This document shows positions 42,259 through 50,028 of a DNA stretch of 64,000 nucleotides, one piece after another (position 1 is the first letter of the stretch; each line of letters opens with the position of its first letter). A model generated the notes under the pieces. That model saw only the letters and a program-made list of their open reading frames with translations. It had not been told where the DNA came from and ran no database searches. This DNA is from Lachnospiraceae bacterium (GTDB lineage Bacteria > Bacillota_A > Clostridia > Lachnospirales > Lachnospiraceae). The stretch spans positions 49,638-113,637 of the forward strand of contig JAEEWS010000002.1 of NCBI GenBank assembly GCA_016287765.1, read 5' to 3'. The translations under genes were made by a program, and so were the position numbers.

Positions 42259-42294
42259 AGCCACACCTCCATATCGATCCGGCTCAGGCCTGTT

Positions 42295-42843
42295 CTACAA
42301 TTCCATGATCTTGCATTGAGGTATCCCGTTGCTCCAGAAATCCTTTATCTGCAAATGCTTTCTCTGGGTAATGATGCAGGAATTCAAAGCCCCGTGGGCT
42401 ACGATGAGCACATCTTTTCCTTCCTTTAAGAGAGGCTCAACAACCTCTCTTAAAAAGGAACCTGTCCTTTCAAAGAGTTCTTCGAAGGTCTCCGAACCCC
42501 CGATGGACGCCTTGTACTCTTCCGGCTTCTGAAAGATCACATTTATGGGACAGTTAGGTATCTGAAAACTGTAAGCCAATCCTTCATATTCTCCGAAACC
42601 CATTTCCGACAGTCTTTCGTCTGTCTTGATGGGTATATCTCTTCCTTTAAGCAGGATCGTTGCGGTTTCATATGCCCGCTTTAACGGCGAACAAAAGCAT
42701 ATGTCTATATGCAGGTCCTTATATTCCTCCGCCGCTGCCGCTGCCATTTTTCTTCCCTCGTCGTTCAGCGGGATATCGGTCTTTCCCTGCAGCTTATGTG
42801 CCTGATTCCAGTCCGTTATTCCGTGTCTCATTATGTAAAGCAC
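42295..42843 (-). CDS. Histidine phosphatase family protein
   Basis: Phosphoglycerate-mutase-like phosphatase, 182 residues. Catalytic LYIMRHGITDWNQ (His8), second His in VLIVAHGALN (~150), GKTDIPLNDEGR and FGEYEGL all present; CFCSPLKRAYETA matches the family. The substrate could be a nucleotide, sugar phosphate or cobalamin intermediate; cannot be told. The stop is 36 bp from the convergent lipase gene. Confidence 0.92.
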   Translation of the reverse strand: MLYIMRHGITDWNQAHKLQGKTDIPLNDEGRKMAAAAAEEYKDLHIDICFCSPLKRAYETATILLKGRDIPIKTDERLSEMGFGEYEGLAYSFQIPNCPINVIFQKPEEYKASIGGSETFEELFERTGSFLREVVEPLLKEGKDVLIVAHGALNSCIITQRKHLQIKDFWSNGIPQCKIMEL

Positions 42844-42864
42844 TCTTTATTACCTCTTAAACTT

Positions 42865-43338
42865 CTATTTTATGATCTCCACCACTTCTCCGATATACAT
42901 GTCATGAATATCGTTGTCGGCGTACATAGTATTTGCTATGTCCTTGGGCATATTTTCCGTGAGCAGGCTCTGCCTGAACAGCTTTTTGCATACCAGTGTC
43001 ACTTCCGCTTCCTTAAAGCTCATGGACTCTCCCGCCTTCACAGCCGTGAGTCCCGATGCCTTCATCTTGTCAATGTCCCTTCCGGACTTCGAGCCGAGCA
43101 CTCCCAGCACCTTCTTACATTCCTCGGGATAAAAGCTTACGGTAAAGTACTCGTTATTTTCCATAAATTCGTGGGTATATCTGGACTTCCTGACATATAC
43201 CGTCGCTACGGATTTATTCCATATTGTCCCAAGACCGCCCCAGCTAATGGTCATGGTATTAAAGCTATCTTCCGTTCCTGCGGTAAGTAACGCCCATTTC
43301 TTATCAAACTGCTTAAAGATGTCTGTTGTAAATTCCAT
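42865..43338 (-). CDS. Flavin reductase-like FMN-binding protein
   Basis: 157 residues, split-barrel flavin reductase-like domain: WALLTAGTEDSFNTMTISWG (~15-34), ATVYVRKSRYTHEFMENNEY (~45-64) and FTVSFYP. Cytosolic. Role probably reduction of a bound flavin or ferric/nitro substrate. It follows the acetyltransferase gene by 2 bp, so the two are co-transcribed. Confidence 0.88.
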   Translation of the reverse strand: MEFTTDIFKQFDKKWALLTAGTEDSFNTMTISWGGLGTIWNKSVATVYVRKSRYTHEFMENNEYFTVSFYPEECKKVLGVLGSKSGRDIDKMKASGLTAVKAGESMSFKEAEVTLVCKKLFRQSLLTENMPKDIANTMYADNDIHDMYIGEVVEIIK

Positions 43339-43340
43339 TT

Positions 43341-43925
43341 TTATCTCCTTTTTGGCTCACGATGAAAGAAAAATCCCAGATTTATCCGTACTTCGCGCCT
43401 TCCGATGTCATCATTGGTATAACAGCAGGTATCGAAACCGATCAACTCAAAACCTTCGTGAAGGTAAAATCCTATGGCATTGGTGTTACAAGATTGAGTT
43501 TCCAGAGTTATTGCACGCCTGTTCTGTTCACGCGCGACTTCCTTAGCTTTATCCATCAGCCTTTTTCCAATGCCCTTCCCTCTGAGTTCATCCGCTACCC
43601 AGAGTTCTGTTACCATCAGCCTATTTGCCCATTCCTCGGGGCACACTTCAATGCATGCCTGCATTTTCCCCTGTGCATCAAGTACGCCGTAGGCTTCGGC
43701 ATTTTCCCAATGATCCTGATATAAGGAATCCGGGTAATCATATTCCTCCGGAGTATGCACGATTTCCCCGCCGGCCGGCTTTTTTATTATCCTTACGGTA
43801 CATCCGGCTTCATTAAGCGGATCGATCTCAAAATCATAATATGAGTCACTTCTGGTCGTAAGCGGAATGATCTGCCCCTTCCATTGTTCTTTGGGCAGTG
43901 CCACGATCTCTATTTCATTATCCAT
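43341..43925 (-). CDS. GNAT family N-acetyltransferase
   Basis: 194 residues. Acetyl-CoA-binding motif A: VTELWVADELRGKGIGKRLM (~105-124, R/Q-x-x-G-x-G), followed by ITLETQSCNTNAIGFYLHEG (motif B, ~140). N-terminal ~80 residues are an extra beta-rich part (PLNEAGCTVRIIKKP). Acceptor unknown. Co-transcribed with the flavin reductase-like gene. Confidence 0.9.
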   Translation of the reverse strand: MDNEIEIVALPKEQWKGQIIPLTTRSDSYYDFEIDPLNEAGCTVRIIKKPAGGEIVHTPEEYDYPDSLYQDHWENAEAYGVLDAQGKMQACIEVCPEEWANRLMVTELWVADELRGKGIGKRLMDKAKEVAREQNRRAITLETQSCNTNAIGFYLHEGFELIGFDTCCYTNDDIGRREVRINLGFFFHREPKRR

Positions 43926-43997
43926 TTCTTTTTCCTATCCCTTAACTAAAACAACCAATATTACTTTGTATAGTATTTTAATTACCACAATCCGAAT

Positions 43998-44690
43998 TTA
44001 CAACTGTTTTTTCATAAGCTTGTTATAAAGCTTATCTGCCTTGTCTTTAGGCAGTCCGATAAACGAAAAATAGCCTTCCGTATCTCCAAATCGTTCCTTA
44101 AACGCATTCATAAAGTCTTTTATGTACGATTCCCGTGGGATCACAATATTCATATCCACATCCGGAAAATTCTTTCGAACGAGATCGAACCTTTCTTTGC
44201 TGTTTTCCTTTGTCAGCATATAATCATCCACGATCTCCTTTTCTTCGACTCCGCACATCATCAAAAGTATGGCCGCAACAACTCCCGTGCGGTCCTTTCC
44301 CGCAGAGCAATTGAACATTACGCCTTCAGGTGCGTCAGCCATTGTTTCAAATACCTTAAGCATATTCTCTGAGCATGCGATGTTCATATAGCAGCCCGGA
44401 ACCGCTTCTACCGACTCCGGTATCCTGCTTCCCTCGATTATCGGGAAATTGAAGTAATAAAACCCTTCCCTATCCTTAAATCCGCTCTTCTTTTCAACTA
44501 CAGTCTGTTCGGAGCGCATATCTATTATCGACGTGATATGCTTTGACAGCAGCATCTTTATGTCTTCCTCATTGGGATATTCCTGCCTGTCGCTCCTGTA
44601 TATCCTGTCGCGGATCGTTTCCTTGCCATCGACGGTCTTATGCCCGCCAAGGTCTCTTGTATTTAATGTTGTCTTTAATAAACTATTCAT
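43998..44690 (-). CDS. Tyrosine-protein phosphatase (Y_phosphatase3 / PtpB-like)
   Basis: Cys-based phosphatase. P-loop MFNCSAGKDRTGVVAA (~110-125, CSAGKDRTG) intact; N-terminal NTRDLGGHKTVDGKETI and IYRSDRQ match the family, as does LLSKHITSIIDMRSEQ. I placed the start at ATG 44690 (MNSLLKTTLNTRDLGG); a TTG 17 codons upstream also keeps the frame but lies at the edge of a repeat, and neither has an ideal ribosome site. Bacterial members act on phosphotyrosine or phosphoinositides. Monocistronic. Confidence 0.88.
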   Translation of the reverse strand: MNSLLKTTLNTRDLGGHKTVDGKETIRDRIYRSDRQEYPNEEDIKMLLSKHITSIIDMRSEQTVVEKKSGFKDREGFYYFNFPIIEGSRIPESVEAVPGCYMNIACSENMLKVFETMADAPEGVMFNCSAGKDRTGVVAAILLMMCGVEEKEIVDDYMLTKENSKERFDLVRKNFPDVDMNIVIPRESYIKDFMNAFKERFGDTEGYFSFIGLPKDKADKLYNKLMKKQL

Positions 44691-44741
44691 ATTAATAACA
44701 GCGTCTCCAAAGTTTCCTCTTGTTTTAGACTGCACTTTCAA

Positions 44742-44814
44742 AAAATGACACCATAACCTGATTTCCGCTATTTATAATCTTGAACCCTTGGGGACGGGGT
44801 TGTGGTGTCATTTT
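44742..44814. repeat. REP-like element R5 with extended 17-bp arms
   Basis: AAAATGACACCATAACC (44742-44758) pairs with GGTTGTGGTGTCATTTT (44798-44814), one G-U mismatch; the inner part holds TGAACCCTT and the core GGGGACGGGGTT. Here the right REP arm GGTGTCA pairs with a distant TGACACC instead of the adjacent TGAACCC, making a longer hairpin. It fills the gap between two minus-strand genes. Confidence 0.8.
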
Positions 44815-44819
44815 CACTT

Positions 44820-45299
44820 TCAATTTTCATCTAACACAGCCTGATATCCGTTTTCCTTATCCCCGGTTATCGTAATATTATAGGTCTCACCAAAATCCAC
44901 CTTGAACGTGAGTGGCTCCAACAGAACAACATATTCTTCCGGGTATATGTTATCATAGTTTGGCACAAAATATTCCGTAACCACCCTGAAGCGGACAGAT
45001 AGTTCCGTCGTTCCTTCAGGATCACCATATTCTTTTTTCTTCATTATCCAGTTTAAGACTTCATCATGCTTTAACTTGGATCCGTCAGCATTTGAAGTCC
45101 CTCCGCTGGTTTCCTTTCCATTCATATTATTATCCAAAATAAGCAGGCCTATATCTTCTTTCAGATCAAGTTTCATGACCAGCATTATCTCATCTTCCGC
45201 CACTTTGCACGGTTGAAACGATCTGTAAAAACGACTCGCTACAAACGCAAGCAACAAAACCACGAGGACAATAACCGAGATACAGATCTTCTTTTTCAT
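44820..45299 (-). CDS. Hypothetical membrane-anchored protein paired with an XRE regulator
   Basis: 160 residues from ATG 45299 (MKKKICISVIVLVV), with GAGGAGG upstream; the ATG overlaps the stop of the XRE gene (ATGA). One N-terminal helix (~5-24), then an extracytoplasmic domain of ~135 residues with CKVAEDEIMLVMKLDLKEDI and ending FGETYNITITGDKENGYQAV. No family recognised. Coupled translation with the regulator suggests that the two act together, for example in sensing envelope stress. Confidence 0.7.
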   Translation of the reverse strand: MKKKICISVIVLVVLLLAFVASRFYRSFQPCKVAEDEIMLVMKLDLKEDIGLLILDNNMNGKETSGGTSNADGSKLKHDEVLNWIMKKKEYGDPEGTTELSVRFRVVTEYFVPNYDNIYPEEYVVLLEPLTFKVDFGETYNITITGDKENGYQAVLDEN

Positions 45300-45808
45300 C
45301 CGTCTTTCCTCCTCGTCATTATTATCCCAATGACAGCCGCTAACAGGATGAACGGTGCAATACGCACAAATATCCATTCAAATGAGTGGAAAACAACCCC
45401 AAGGACCGCTTTTTCCGGATCGTTATAATCCCATCCCAAATACGGACTGTTCAACAGTAATAGTATCGCCGTAACAAATGATACAAGAACAGCCAAGGAA
45501 ATAAAAAGACAATGAGCTATCTTTCTCTTTAGTTTTTTTGCTTGAGCCAGCTGAAGATTGATCACCTCCAGTTTTTGCGAGATTGCTTTCAGATCATCAG
45601 CCTCGGATTCTTTTACATTTTCTCCCAGCAAAGTACTTACAGGTGTCTCAAGGACCTCTGATAACGTAAGCAACAGTTCGGAATCGGGAACCGACTGCCC
45701 CAGTTCCCATTTAGAAATTGTTTGCCTGACTACGTTTAACTTAACTGCGAGTTCTTCCTGCGAAAGACCTTTTGCTTTGCGGATTGTTTTAATGTTTTCA
45801 TTTAACAT
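45296..45808 (-). CDS. XRE-family regulator with membrane helices
   Basis: 170 residues. N-terminal HTH: IRKAKGLSQEELAVKLNVVR (~7-26), QTISKWELGQSVPDSELLLT; then a linker (LEVINLQLAQAKKLKRKI) and two C-terminal helices (~95-115 and ~140-162). Such HTH-membrane proteins are common in Firmicutes. Its stop overlaps the next gene (ATGA). Promoter-like TATAAT is at about 45831-45836 (minus TATAAC/TATAAT region). Confidence 0.9.
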   Translation of the reverse strand: MLNENIKTIRKAKGLSQEELAVKLNVVRQTISKWELGQSVPDSELLLTLSEVLETPVSTLLGENVKESEADDLKAISQKLEVINLQLAQAKKLKRKIAHCLFISLAVLVSFVTAILLLLNSPYLGWDYNDPEKAVLGVVFHSFEWIFVRIAPFILLAAVIGIIMTRRKDG

Positions 45809-45905
45809 GGCAAATGCCTCCTTTCGCAGTTATAATATGCTGAAGACCACCGTTGCGGCAAGCAATGCAAATTAACATAGCAGAAAATGAGCCCACCTAA
45901 TCTGC

Positions 45906-46118
45906 TTACTCATCTGCTATCTCCTCTGCATTTTTACTCTTTAGTTTAAAGAATAATACATTACAGTCCAAAGTTTTTTCAGCATCAAGTCCCTCAATGA
46001 TAAGTACATTACAAAAATCTGCGAATCCCCCTATAAACCTTTTAACCATAATCCCGGATTTTGCACCCCCTTCTTCTCTTTCATTATTAACAGGCGAAGC
46101 AAAGGCATCACTGATCAA
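45906..46118 (-). CDS. Doubtful ORF or gene remnant
   Basis: 70 codons from TTG 46118; an internal ATG gives 47 codons (MVKRFIGGFADFCNVLIIEG). The composition is protein-like, but there is no properly spaced ribosome site and no recognised domain. Could be a decayed gene. The rest of the 600-bp gap (45809-46430) holds REP-like unit R6 and otherwise nothing recognised. Confidence 0.25.
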   Translation of the reverse strand: MISDAFASPVNNEREEGGAKSGIMVKRFIGGFADFCNVLIIEGLDAEKTLDCNVLFFKLKSKNAEEIADE

Positions 46119-46266
46119 CCAAAACTATATACTCAGGATATTCTAAAGTCAAAGTGTAGGATATTTCAAAGTCTTTGTTATGCAATGCCAAATAGCAAAA
46201 CAATAAAGGCAACAATGGAACAATATAATCGTAATTTGCGGAATAACCATTGTTCTTTGCTCATTT

Positions 46267-46295
46267 TGAACCCATAACCCCGTCCCCAAAGGTTC
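46267..46295 (-). repeat. REP-like unit R6
   Basis: TGAACCC ... GGTTC around the inverse core AACCCCGTCCCC (46267-46295). Arms GAACC / GGGTTC pair. Lies in a gene-free gap. Confidence 0.8.
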
Positions 46296-46430
46296 CGTCT
46301 CCTCTGGCAATCTTTAATATGAACTTCATTTTTTTCCCTTCCTTTTTTGAACCTTGTCCCCTCGGTCCATTCCTCTATTCCTTACCGGGTTTGCGCACGG
46401 TTTCAACATACGTAATCGTCATACGGATCT

Positions 46431-47060
46431 TTAACATAGTCTATACATCTTCCTGACGATCTCATAGGTTTCTTCCACGGATCTGCTGTCATCTCTGGTC
46501 AGAACCCGGAAACCGGAATTAAGCAGTCTGTCATATACTTCTTTTGAATTGACTTTCATAAGCATTTCTCTGTAGTTGGCCAAAGCCGCTTCGGGATCCG
46601 GCTCCTGCATGAGCAATTGATAAATAAATTGCTTCTCTCTGTCCGGTCGTTCAAAGAATCTGTTCACGGAGATCATCTGATCGGCCAGCATCACCAGCAC
46701 ATGATCCCTGTCGGAGATCTTCTTAAGAGTCTCTATGGAAATGTTGGTGTCTACGAAGATCTTTCGTCCTTCTTTCTTTAAGTTCTCTAAGATCCTGAGT
46801 TCCAGCACTTCGCATTCCTTAGCAACATCCTCAAGCCATTTGGCGTACTCTTCGGGTGTTCTTCGGATAAATTCCCGCCAGTCCTCCAAATCCCTCGTAT
46901 AGCAGAGAGCCGGAAACTCATTCTTATCAAGTTTTTCGTCCACCAGCCTGTCGTGGTAATTCTCCTCGCAGGCTATGCCGTCATATCTTTCCGCAAGGAG
47001 CTTTACCATAGTAGATTTCCCTGCATATGCCGTTCCGATTATATAATAAATATCATTCAT
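46431..47060 (-). CDS. P-loop kinase-like protein
   Basis: 209 residues, nucleotide-binding fold: Walker A YYIIGTAYAGKSTMVKLL (residues 5-22), then EENYHDRLVDEKLDK, hydrophobic strand REGRKIFVDTNIS-like (~100, Walker-B-like) and a possible lid MISVNRFFERPDREKQF (~128). It looks like a shikimate/adenylate-kinase-like or antibiotic-kinase-like enzyme of unknown substrate. Monocistronic. Confidence 0.72.
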   Translation of the reverse strand: MNDIYYIIGTAYAGKSTMVKLLAERYDGIACEENYHDRLVDEKLDKNEFPALCYTRDLEDWREFIRRTPEEYAKWLEDVAKECEVLELRILENLKKEGRKIFVDTNISIETLKKISDRDHVLVMLADQMISVNRFFERPDREKQFIYQLLMQEPDPEAALANYREMLMKVNSKEVYDRLLNSGFRVLTRDDSRSVEETYEIVRKMYRLC

Positions 47061-47163
47061 GCCACTTCATCCTCTGCTACTTTTAACACCGCTCAAATTG
47101 ACCAATCAGTGTCAGACTGGTTTATTTTAGCATTTTCTTATGAAAAAAGCGATTTAAAGTTGA

Positions 47164-47191
47164 CAAAAAAAGGACCGGTTGTCCGATCCTT
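47164..47191 (-). terminator. Rho-independent terminator, copy 1
   Basis: Minus strand: GGATCGG / CCGGTCC stem with loop ACAA, then seven T. This 28-bp sequence is identical to copy 2 at 48998-49025. It ends the GNAT/CAAX/TetR transcript. Confidence 0.9.
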
Positions 47192-47213
47192 GCTAACCCA
47201 TTGCTCATCAATA

Positions 47214-47643
47214 TCACCCGAATATCTGTCCGGGAAGTTTATGTTTTTCTTTCGGCGGAAAAGCTTTATCGAATTCCTTCACATCCTCGTCTTTCACATA
47301 GTAGCCCTGCGGCGTCTGATATACTCCTGTCACGTTATCCAGATAGCCGGGTATGAGCTTCTGGCAAAGAAAGAAGGATGAATCCGCATCTTCAGGCATG
47401 TCATGGTATCTGATCCCGAACCTGCTTGCGTAGGCAAAACCGCTTTTTTCCGTAGAAGCCGATATTACCTTCAAACAGAACTACACCGAAGCCCATCTCT
47501 GCGGCTATTTCAAGAGAATAGTCAAGTATGGCTTTTCCGTATCCTTTACGCTTCAGTTCAGGCGTGATGCCGATGGGCCCCATGGTCAGGACAGGAATTG
47601 TTTCTCCATTGTCCGCTTCAATGATCAAGCCTTCGCGGTTTCC
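47214..47643 (-). pseudogene. Truncated and frameshifted GNAT acetyltransferase
   Basis: Two overlapping frames together encode the C-terminal half of a GNAT protein: the first (from ~47643) gives LTMGPIGITPELKRKGYGKA (motif A) to GNIGFYGK; the second continues SGFAYASRFGIRYHDM to the end at 47214. The break is in a run of six A on the coding strand (47444-47449); five A would restore one frame. The N-terminal ~85 residues expected for this family are absent, because the upstream sequence is the end of the CAAX protease gene. So the gene is both truncated and frameshifted; the frameshift alone could be a sequencing error. Confidence 0.8.
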
Positions 47644-48344
47644 TTATTCGGATACAGTCTGCTGAGATATATGCAATAAACGACAGCAATTACTATCGTT
47701 GCTCCTATGTATATCCAGTCAATGAGGGTGTTGTCGGCTCCGAACAACGAAAGCGCGTCGATCACAGAATGTGCTATAATACAAGGGATAATGCTTCCGC
47801 TCTTGTAGCACGCCATGGTCAGGATAAAGCCCCAGCTTATAGCAAAGACGATCTGCACCACCGTCTCAAGACTTGCCTGTCCGGTAAAAAGATTTACAAT
47901 ATGTCCGACGCCGAACGTCACGGCAGAAACTATGATCGCCACAACCGGCTTGTCTGTTGCAAGCATTGCCCTAAAAAGGAATCCTCTGAAGATCATTTCT
48001 TCCACAAATCCGACAAGGATCATTGAAAGAGTCGCCATTACCAGCGACACTCCCCGATATGAAAGATCAAATCCGTCCCAGATGTTCCCGGTAACCAGAA
48101 CCCAGATCGGGATGAAGAAAAGATACTTTTTCATTTCTTTCGGCCACCCGGCAAGACCGTATTTTTCTTCAAGATGATTTACCTTAACAAATGCGGTAAT
48201 TCCTGCCGTAAAAGCTACAAGTCCCAACAGCATGTATATGCTGTCATCCCCGAAATTACCTCTTATCGTGCCCATTATAACACAATAGGCAACAATCCAA
48301 AACACCGCAAAAAGTATCTCTTTCTTTTCATATAACTTACGCAT
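47625..48344 (-). CDS. CPBP (CAAX) family intramembrane protease
   Basis: Membrane metalloprotease-like protein, 239 residues, seven to eight helices. Motif 1 VGFVEEMIFRGFLFR (EExxxR, ~125), motif 2 FGVGHIVNLF (~160, catalytic His) and IAHSVIDALS (~205, second His) are intact. In bacteria such proteins often serve in bacteriocin self-immunity or membrane-protein turnover. It overlaps tetR by 8 bp, so is controlled with it; its 3' end runs into a truncated GNAT gene. Confidence 0.9.
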   Translation of the reverse strand: MRKLYEKKEILFAVFWIVAYCVIMGTIRGNFGDDSIYMLLGLVAFTAGITAFVKVNHLEEKYGLAGWPKEMKKYLFFIPIWVLVTGNIWDGFDLSYRGVSLVMATLSMILVGFVEEMIFRGFLFRAMLATDKPVVAIIVSAVTFGVGHIVNLFTGQASLETVVQIVFAISWGFILTMACYKSGSIIPCIIAHSVIDALSLFGADNTLIDWIYIGATIVIAVVYCIYLSRLYPNKETAKA

Positions 48345-48909
48345 GCTGTTCTCCTTTCTTTGATGCGATCATTCCGTAAAAAACGTTCTCCAACATCTTT
48401 TTGCATTGAGCCTCGTCATATTCCATGGAATTATTGGCAAGGAGGCTTGCCATGCCATGCGCCACGCAGAAGAATGTCAGGAACATTTCCTTTGCCCGTT
48501 CAAGATCGGTCTTAGTGCCCGCTGCCATGACTTCCAAAATGCCTAACAGCCCAGGATCTGACATAAGAGCCGCTATGTCCTTTCCGCCAAATTTGTCGGT
48601 CTGAAAAAGAAAACGAAACAGATTCTTCTCTTCATGGCCAAAGCGCACATAATTAAGCCCTAACTCAAGCATTGGATTTTCTTCTTTGTCACCGGGCATG
48701 ATAAACTCTGTATGAAAACTATCCGCAATTTCATAGGCAGCCTCCCTGATCTCATCAACCGTCTTAAAGCTGTACAGGATCGGCTGGGTCGAGCATCCCA
48801 GATATTCAGCGATGGTCCTTGCGTTCAGGTTTTCGTGTCCGTTTGCTCTGACAAGCGCAAATGAAGCATCCGCAACCATTTTCTTTGTAATCTTTACTTT
48901 TGGTGGCAT
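48337..48909 (-). CDS. TetR-family regulator
   Basis: 190 residues from ATG 48909 (MPPKVKITKK; AGAGGGACAGG upstream; a longer frame of 12 codons overlaps the operator). HTH: NARTIAEYLGCSTQPILYSF (~30-49), with a C-terminal ligand domain (FFCVAHGMASLLANNSMEYD). The S-x-x-PI-x-x-F recognition helix is the WHG/TetR_C_33-like subtype. A perfect palindrome at 48932-48945 is its probable operator, implying autoregulation and control of the CAAX protease. Confidence 0.9.
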   Translation of the reverse strand: MPPKVKITKKMVADASFALVRANGHENLNARTIAEYLGCSTQPILYSFKTVDEIREAAYEIADSFHTEFIMPGDKEENPMLELGLNYVRFGHEEKNLFRFLFQTDKFGGKDIAALMSDPGLLGILEVMAAGTKTDLERAKEMFLTFFCVAHGMASLLANNSMEYDEAQCKKMLENVFYGMIASKKGEQHA

Positions 48910-48931
48910 ACCTGTCCCTCTTTCATTACTC

Positions 48932-48945
48932 ATGTTATATAACAT
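48932..48945. promoter_or_regulatory. Probable TetR operator
   Basis: Perfect 14-bp palindrome ATGTTATATAACAT, 23 bp upstream of the tetR start, overlapping an A/T-rich promoter region (TATATAAAAT nearby). Confidence 0.6.
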
Positions 48946-48997
48946 AGATTATATATAAAATTTCAATTTTGTCAATCCTTTATCTTTATGTATCTAT

Positions 48998-49025
48998 CAA
49001 AAAAAGGACCGGTTGTCCGATCCTT
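48998..49025 (-). terminator. Rho-independent terminator, copy 2
   Basis: Identical 28 bp to 47164-47191; ends the XRE gene at 49043. Confidence 0.9.
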
Positions 49026-49042
49026 CTGTTATTATTCATCTC

Positions 49043-49483
49043 TCAGTCAGCCTTTTTGTCCCTGTCGCTCTCCGCCTGACCTGCGTATGCGGCGAAGGAA
49101 GCCAGACCGATAGCGATCAAAACCCACCATACAGCACCTTGGCAAAATTCCTTGAAGCCTCCGCCTACGATTGTGCTGACGCCATACACCAGCAGAACAA
49201 CCATGACCAATACAGCGGTCGCTATGATCAAACGCTTATTGGTATTGGCAACTTTTGCATCTTTCTTTACTTTCTCTGTCATTTTCGAATCTCCTTTCAC
49301 CAATTCATCCAAACTGATGCCATAGAGATCACTGAGACTTATGAGGCTCACTATATCAGGCAGTGACTTCCCGCTTTCCCAGTGGGATACGGTCACGCGG
49401 GATACCAGGATCTTCTCTGCGACCTGATCCTGTGTCATGCCCATACTCTGTCTTGCTTCTTTCAGTCTTTCCGAAATCTCCAT
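49043..49483 (-). CDS. XRE-family regulator with two membrane helices
   Basis: 146 residues. HTH: LKEARQSMGMTQDQVAEKIL (7-26), VSRVTVSHWESGKSLPDIVS; linker LVKGDSKMTEKVKKDAK; two C-terminal helices (~84-106 and ~112-133). Same HTH-plus-membrane design as the gene at 45296 but not a close copy. Ribosome site AAAGGAG. Monocistronic. Confidence 0.9.
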   Translation of the reverse strand: MEISERLKEARQSMGMTQDQVAEKILVSRVTVSHWESGKSLPDIVSLISLSDLYGISLDELVKGDSKMTEKVKKDAKVANTNKRLIIATAVLVMVVLLVYGVSTIVGGGFKEFCQGAVWWVLIAIGLASFAAYAGQAESDRDKKAD

Positions 49484-49582
49484 TTCGCATCTCCTTTGTT
49501 ACGGTCAAATTTTATCCGAAAACGACCTTGTTTGTCTGTCAAAAGGCTTTTACTAAAGCTCGTAATTGTTGTAAAAAAGTCT

Positions 49583-49689
49583 TTACATCGCACCGCCGAC
49601 TGTATCATCAAGCATTTCATCATCTTGATTTTCATTTATATTCAAATGTTATAACCTGCTTCTCCGCATGCTTTAATCTGAGCCTGCAT
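49583..49689 (-). other. Two overlapping tiny ORFs upstream of the XRE gene
   Basis: ATG 49689 with a strong AAGGAGG opens 15 codons (MQAQIKACGEAGYNI). In another frame a TTG at 49645 opens 20 codons ending DDEMLDDTVGGAM, which looks like a double-glycine leader. They could be one small gene split by a frameshift or an upstream leader of the XRE gene. Evidence is weak. The rest of the 49484-49762 gap shows only A/T-rich promoter-like sequence. Confidence 0.2.
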
Positions 49690-49762
49690 ATACAAAACCT
49701 CCTTTGTATATATATTGTATATCCTTAAAAAAAATATCAACTCATTCATCATCCTTAAAGGC

Positions 49763-50026
49763 TTATATTAACGATGACGCCGGCAGGTCAAATATCGACA
49801 TTTGCTTAAACCTCTCGGGCATTTCCTCCATATATCCGAAGCACTCATAAGGATCGGAATCACCATACACTTTTTTTCTCATTGATGTTAGCATAATGTC
49901 TCTCATAATGCGTTTCGAGATATAAATTGCTTTCCCTTCCGCATATTTCTGCACCTCCGCCAAAAGGCTTGCGGGAAGAATGTCTTTTGCGTTTTCATAC
50001 TTCCTATGATGTTCTTTCCGTCTCAT
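49763..50026 (-). CDS. CD3324-like small protein
   Basis: 87 residues, soluble. The N-terminus YENAKDILPASLLAEVQKYA with EGKAIYISKR resembles the small CD3324-like DNA-binding family (typical ILPxxLLxxIQxYxxGxxIYIPK), but the expected C-terminal helix is replaced by RIMRDIMLTSMRKKVYGDSD, so it may be a divergent or degraded member. It lies 2 bp after the SDR stop and is co-transcribed with it. Confidence 0.55.
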   Translation of the reverse strand: MRRKEHHRKYENAKDILPASLLAEVQKYAEGKAIYISKRIMRDIMLTSMRKKVYGDSDPYECFGYMEEMPERFKQMSIFDLPASSLI

Positions 50027-50028
50027 CC

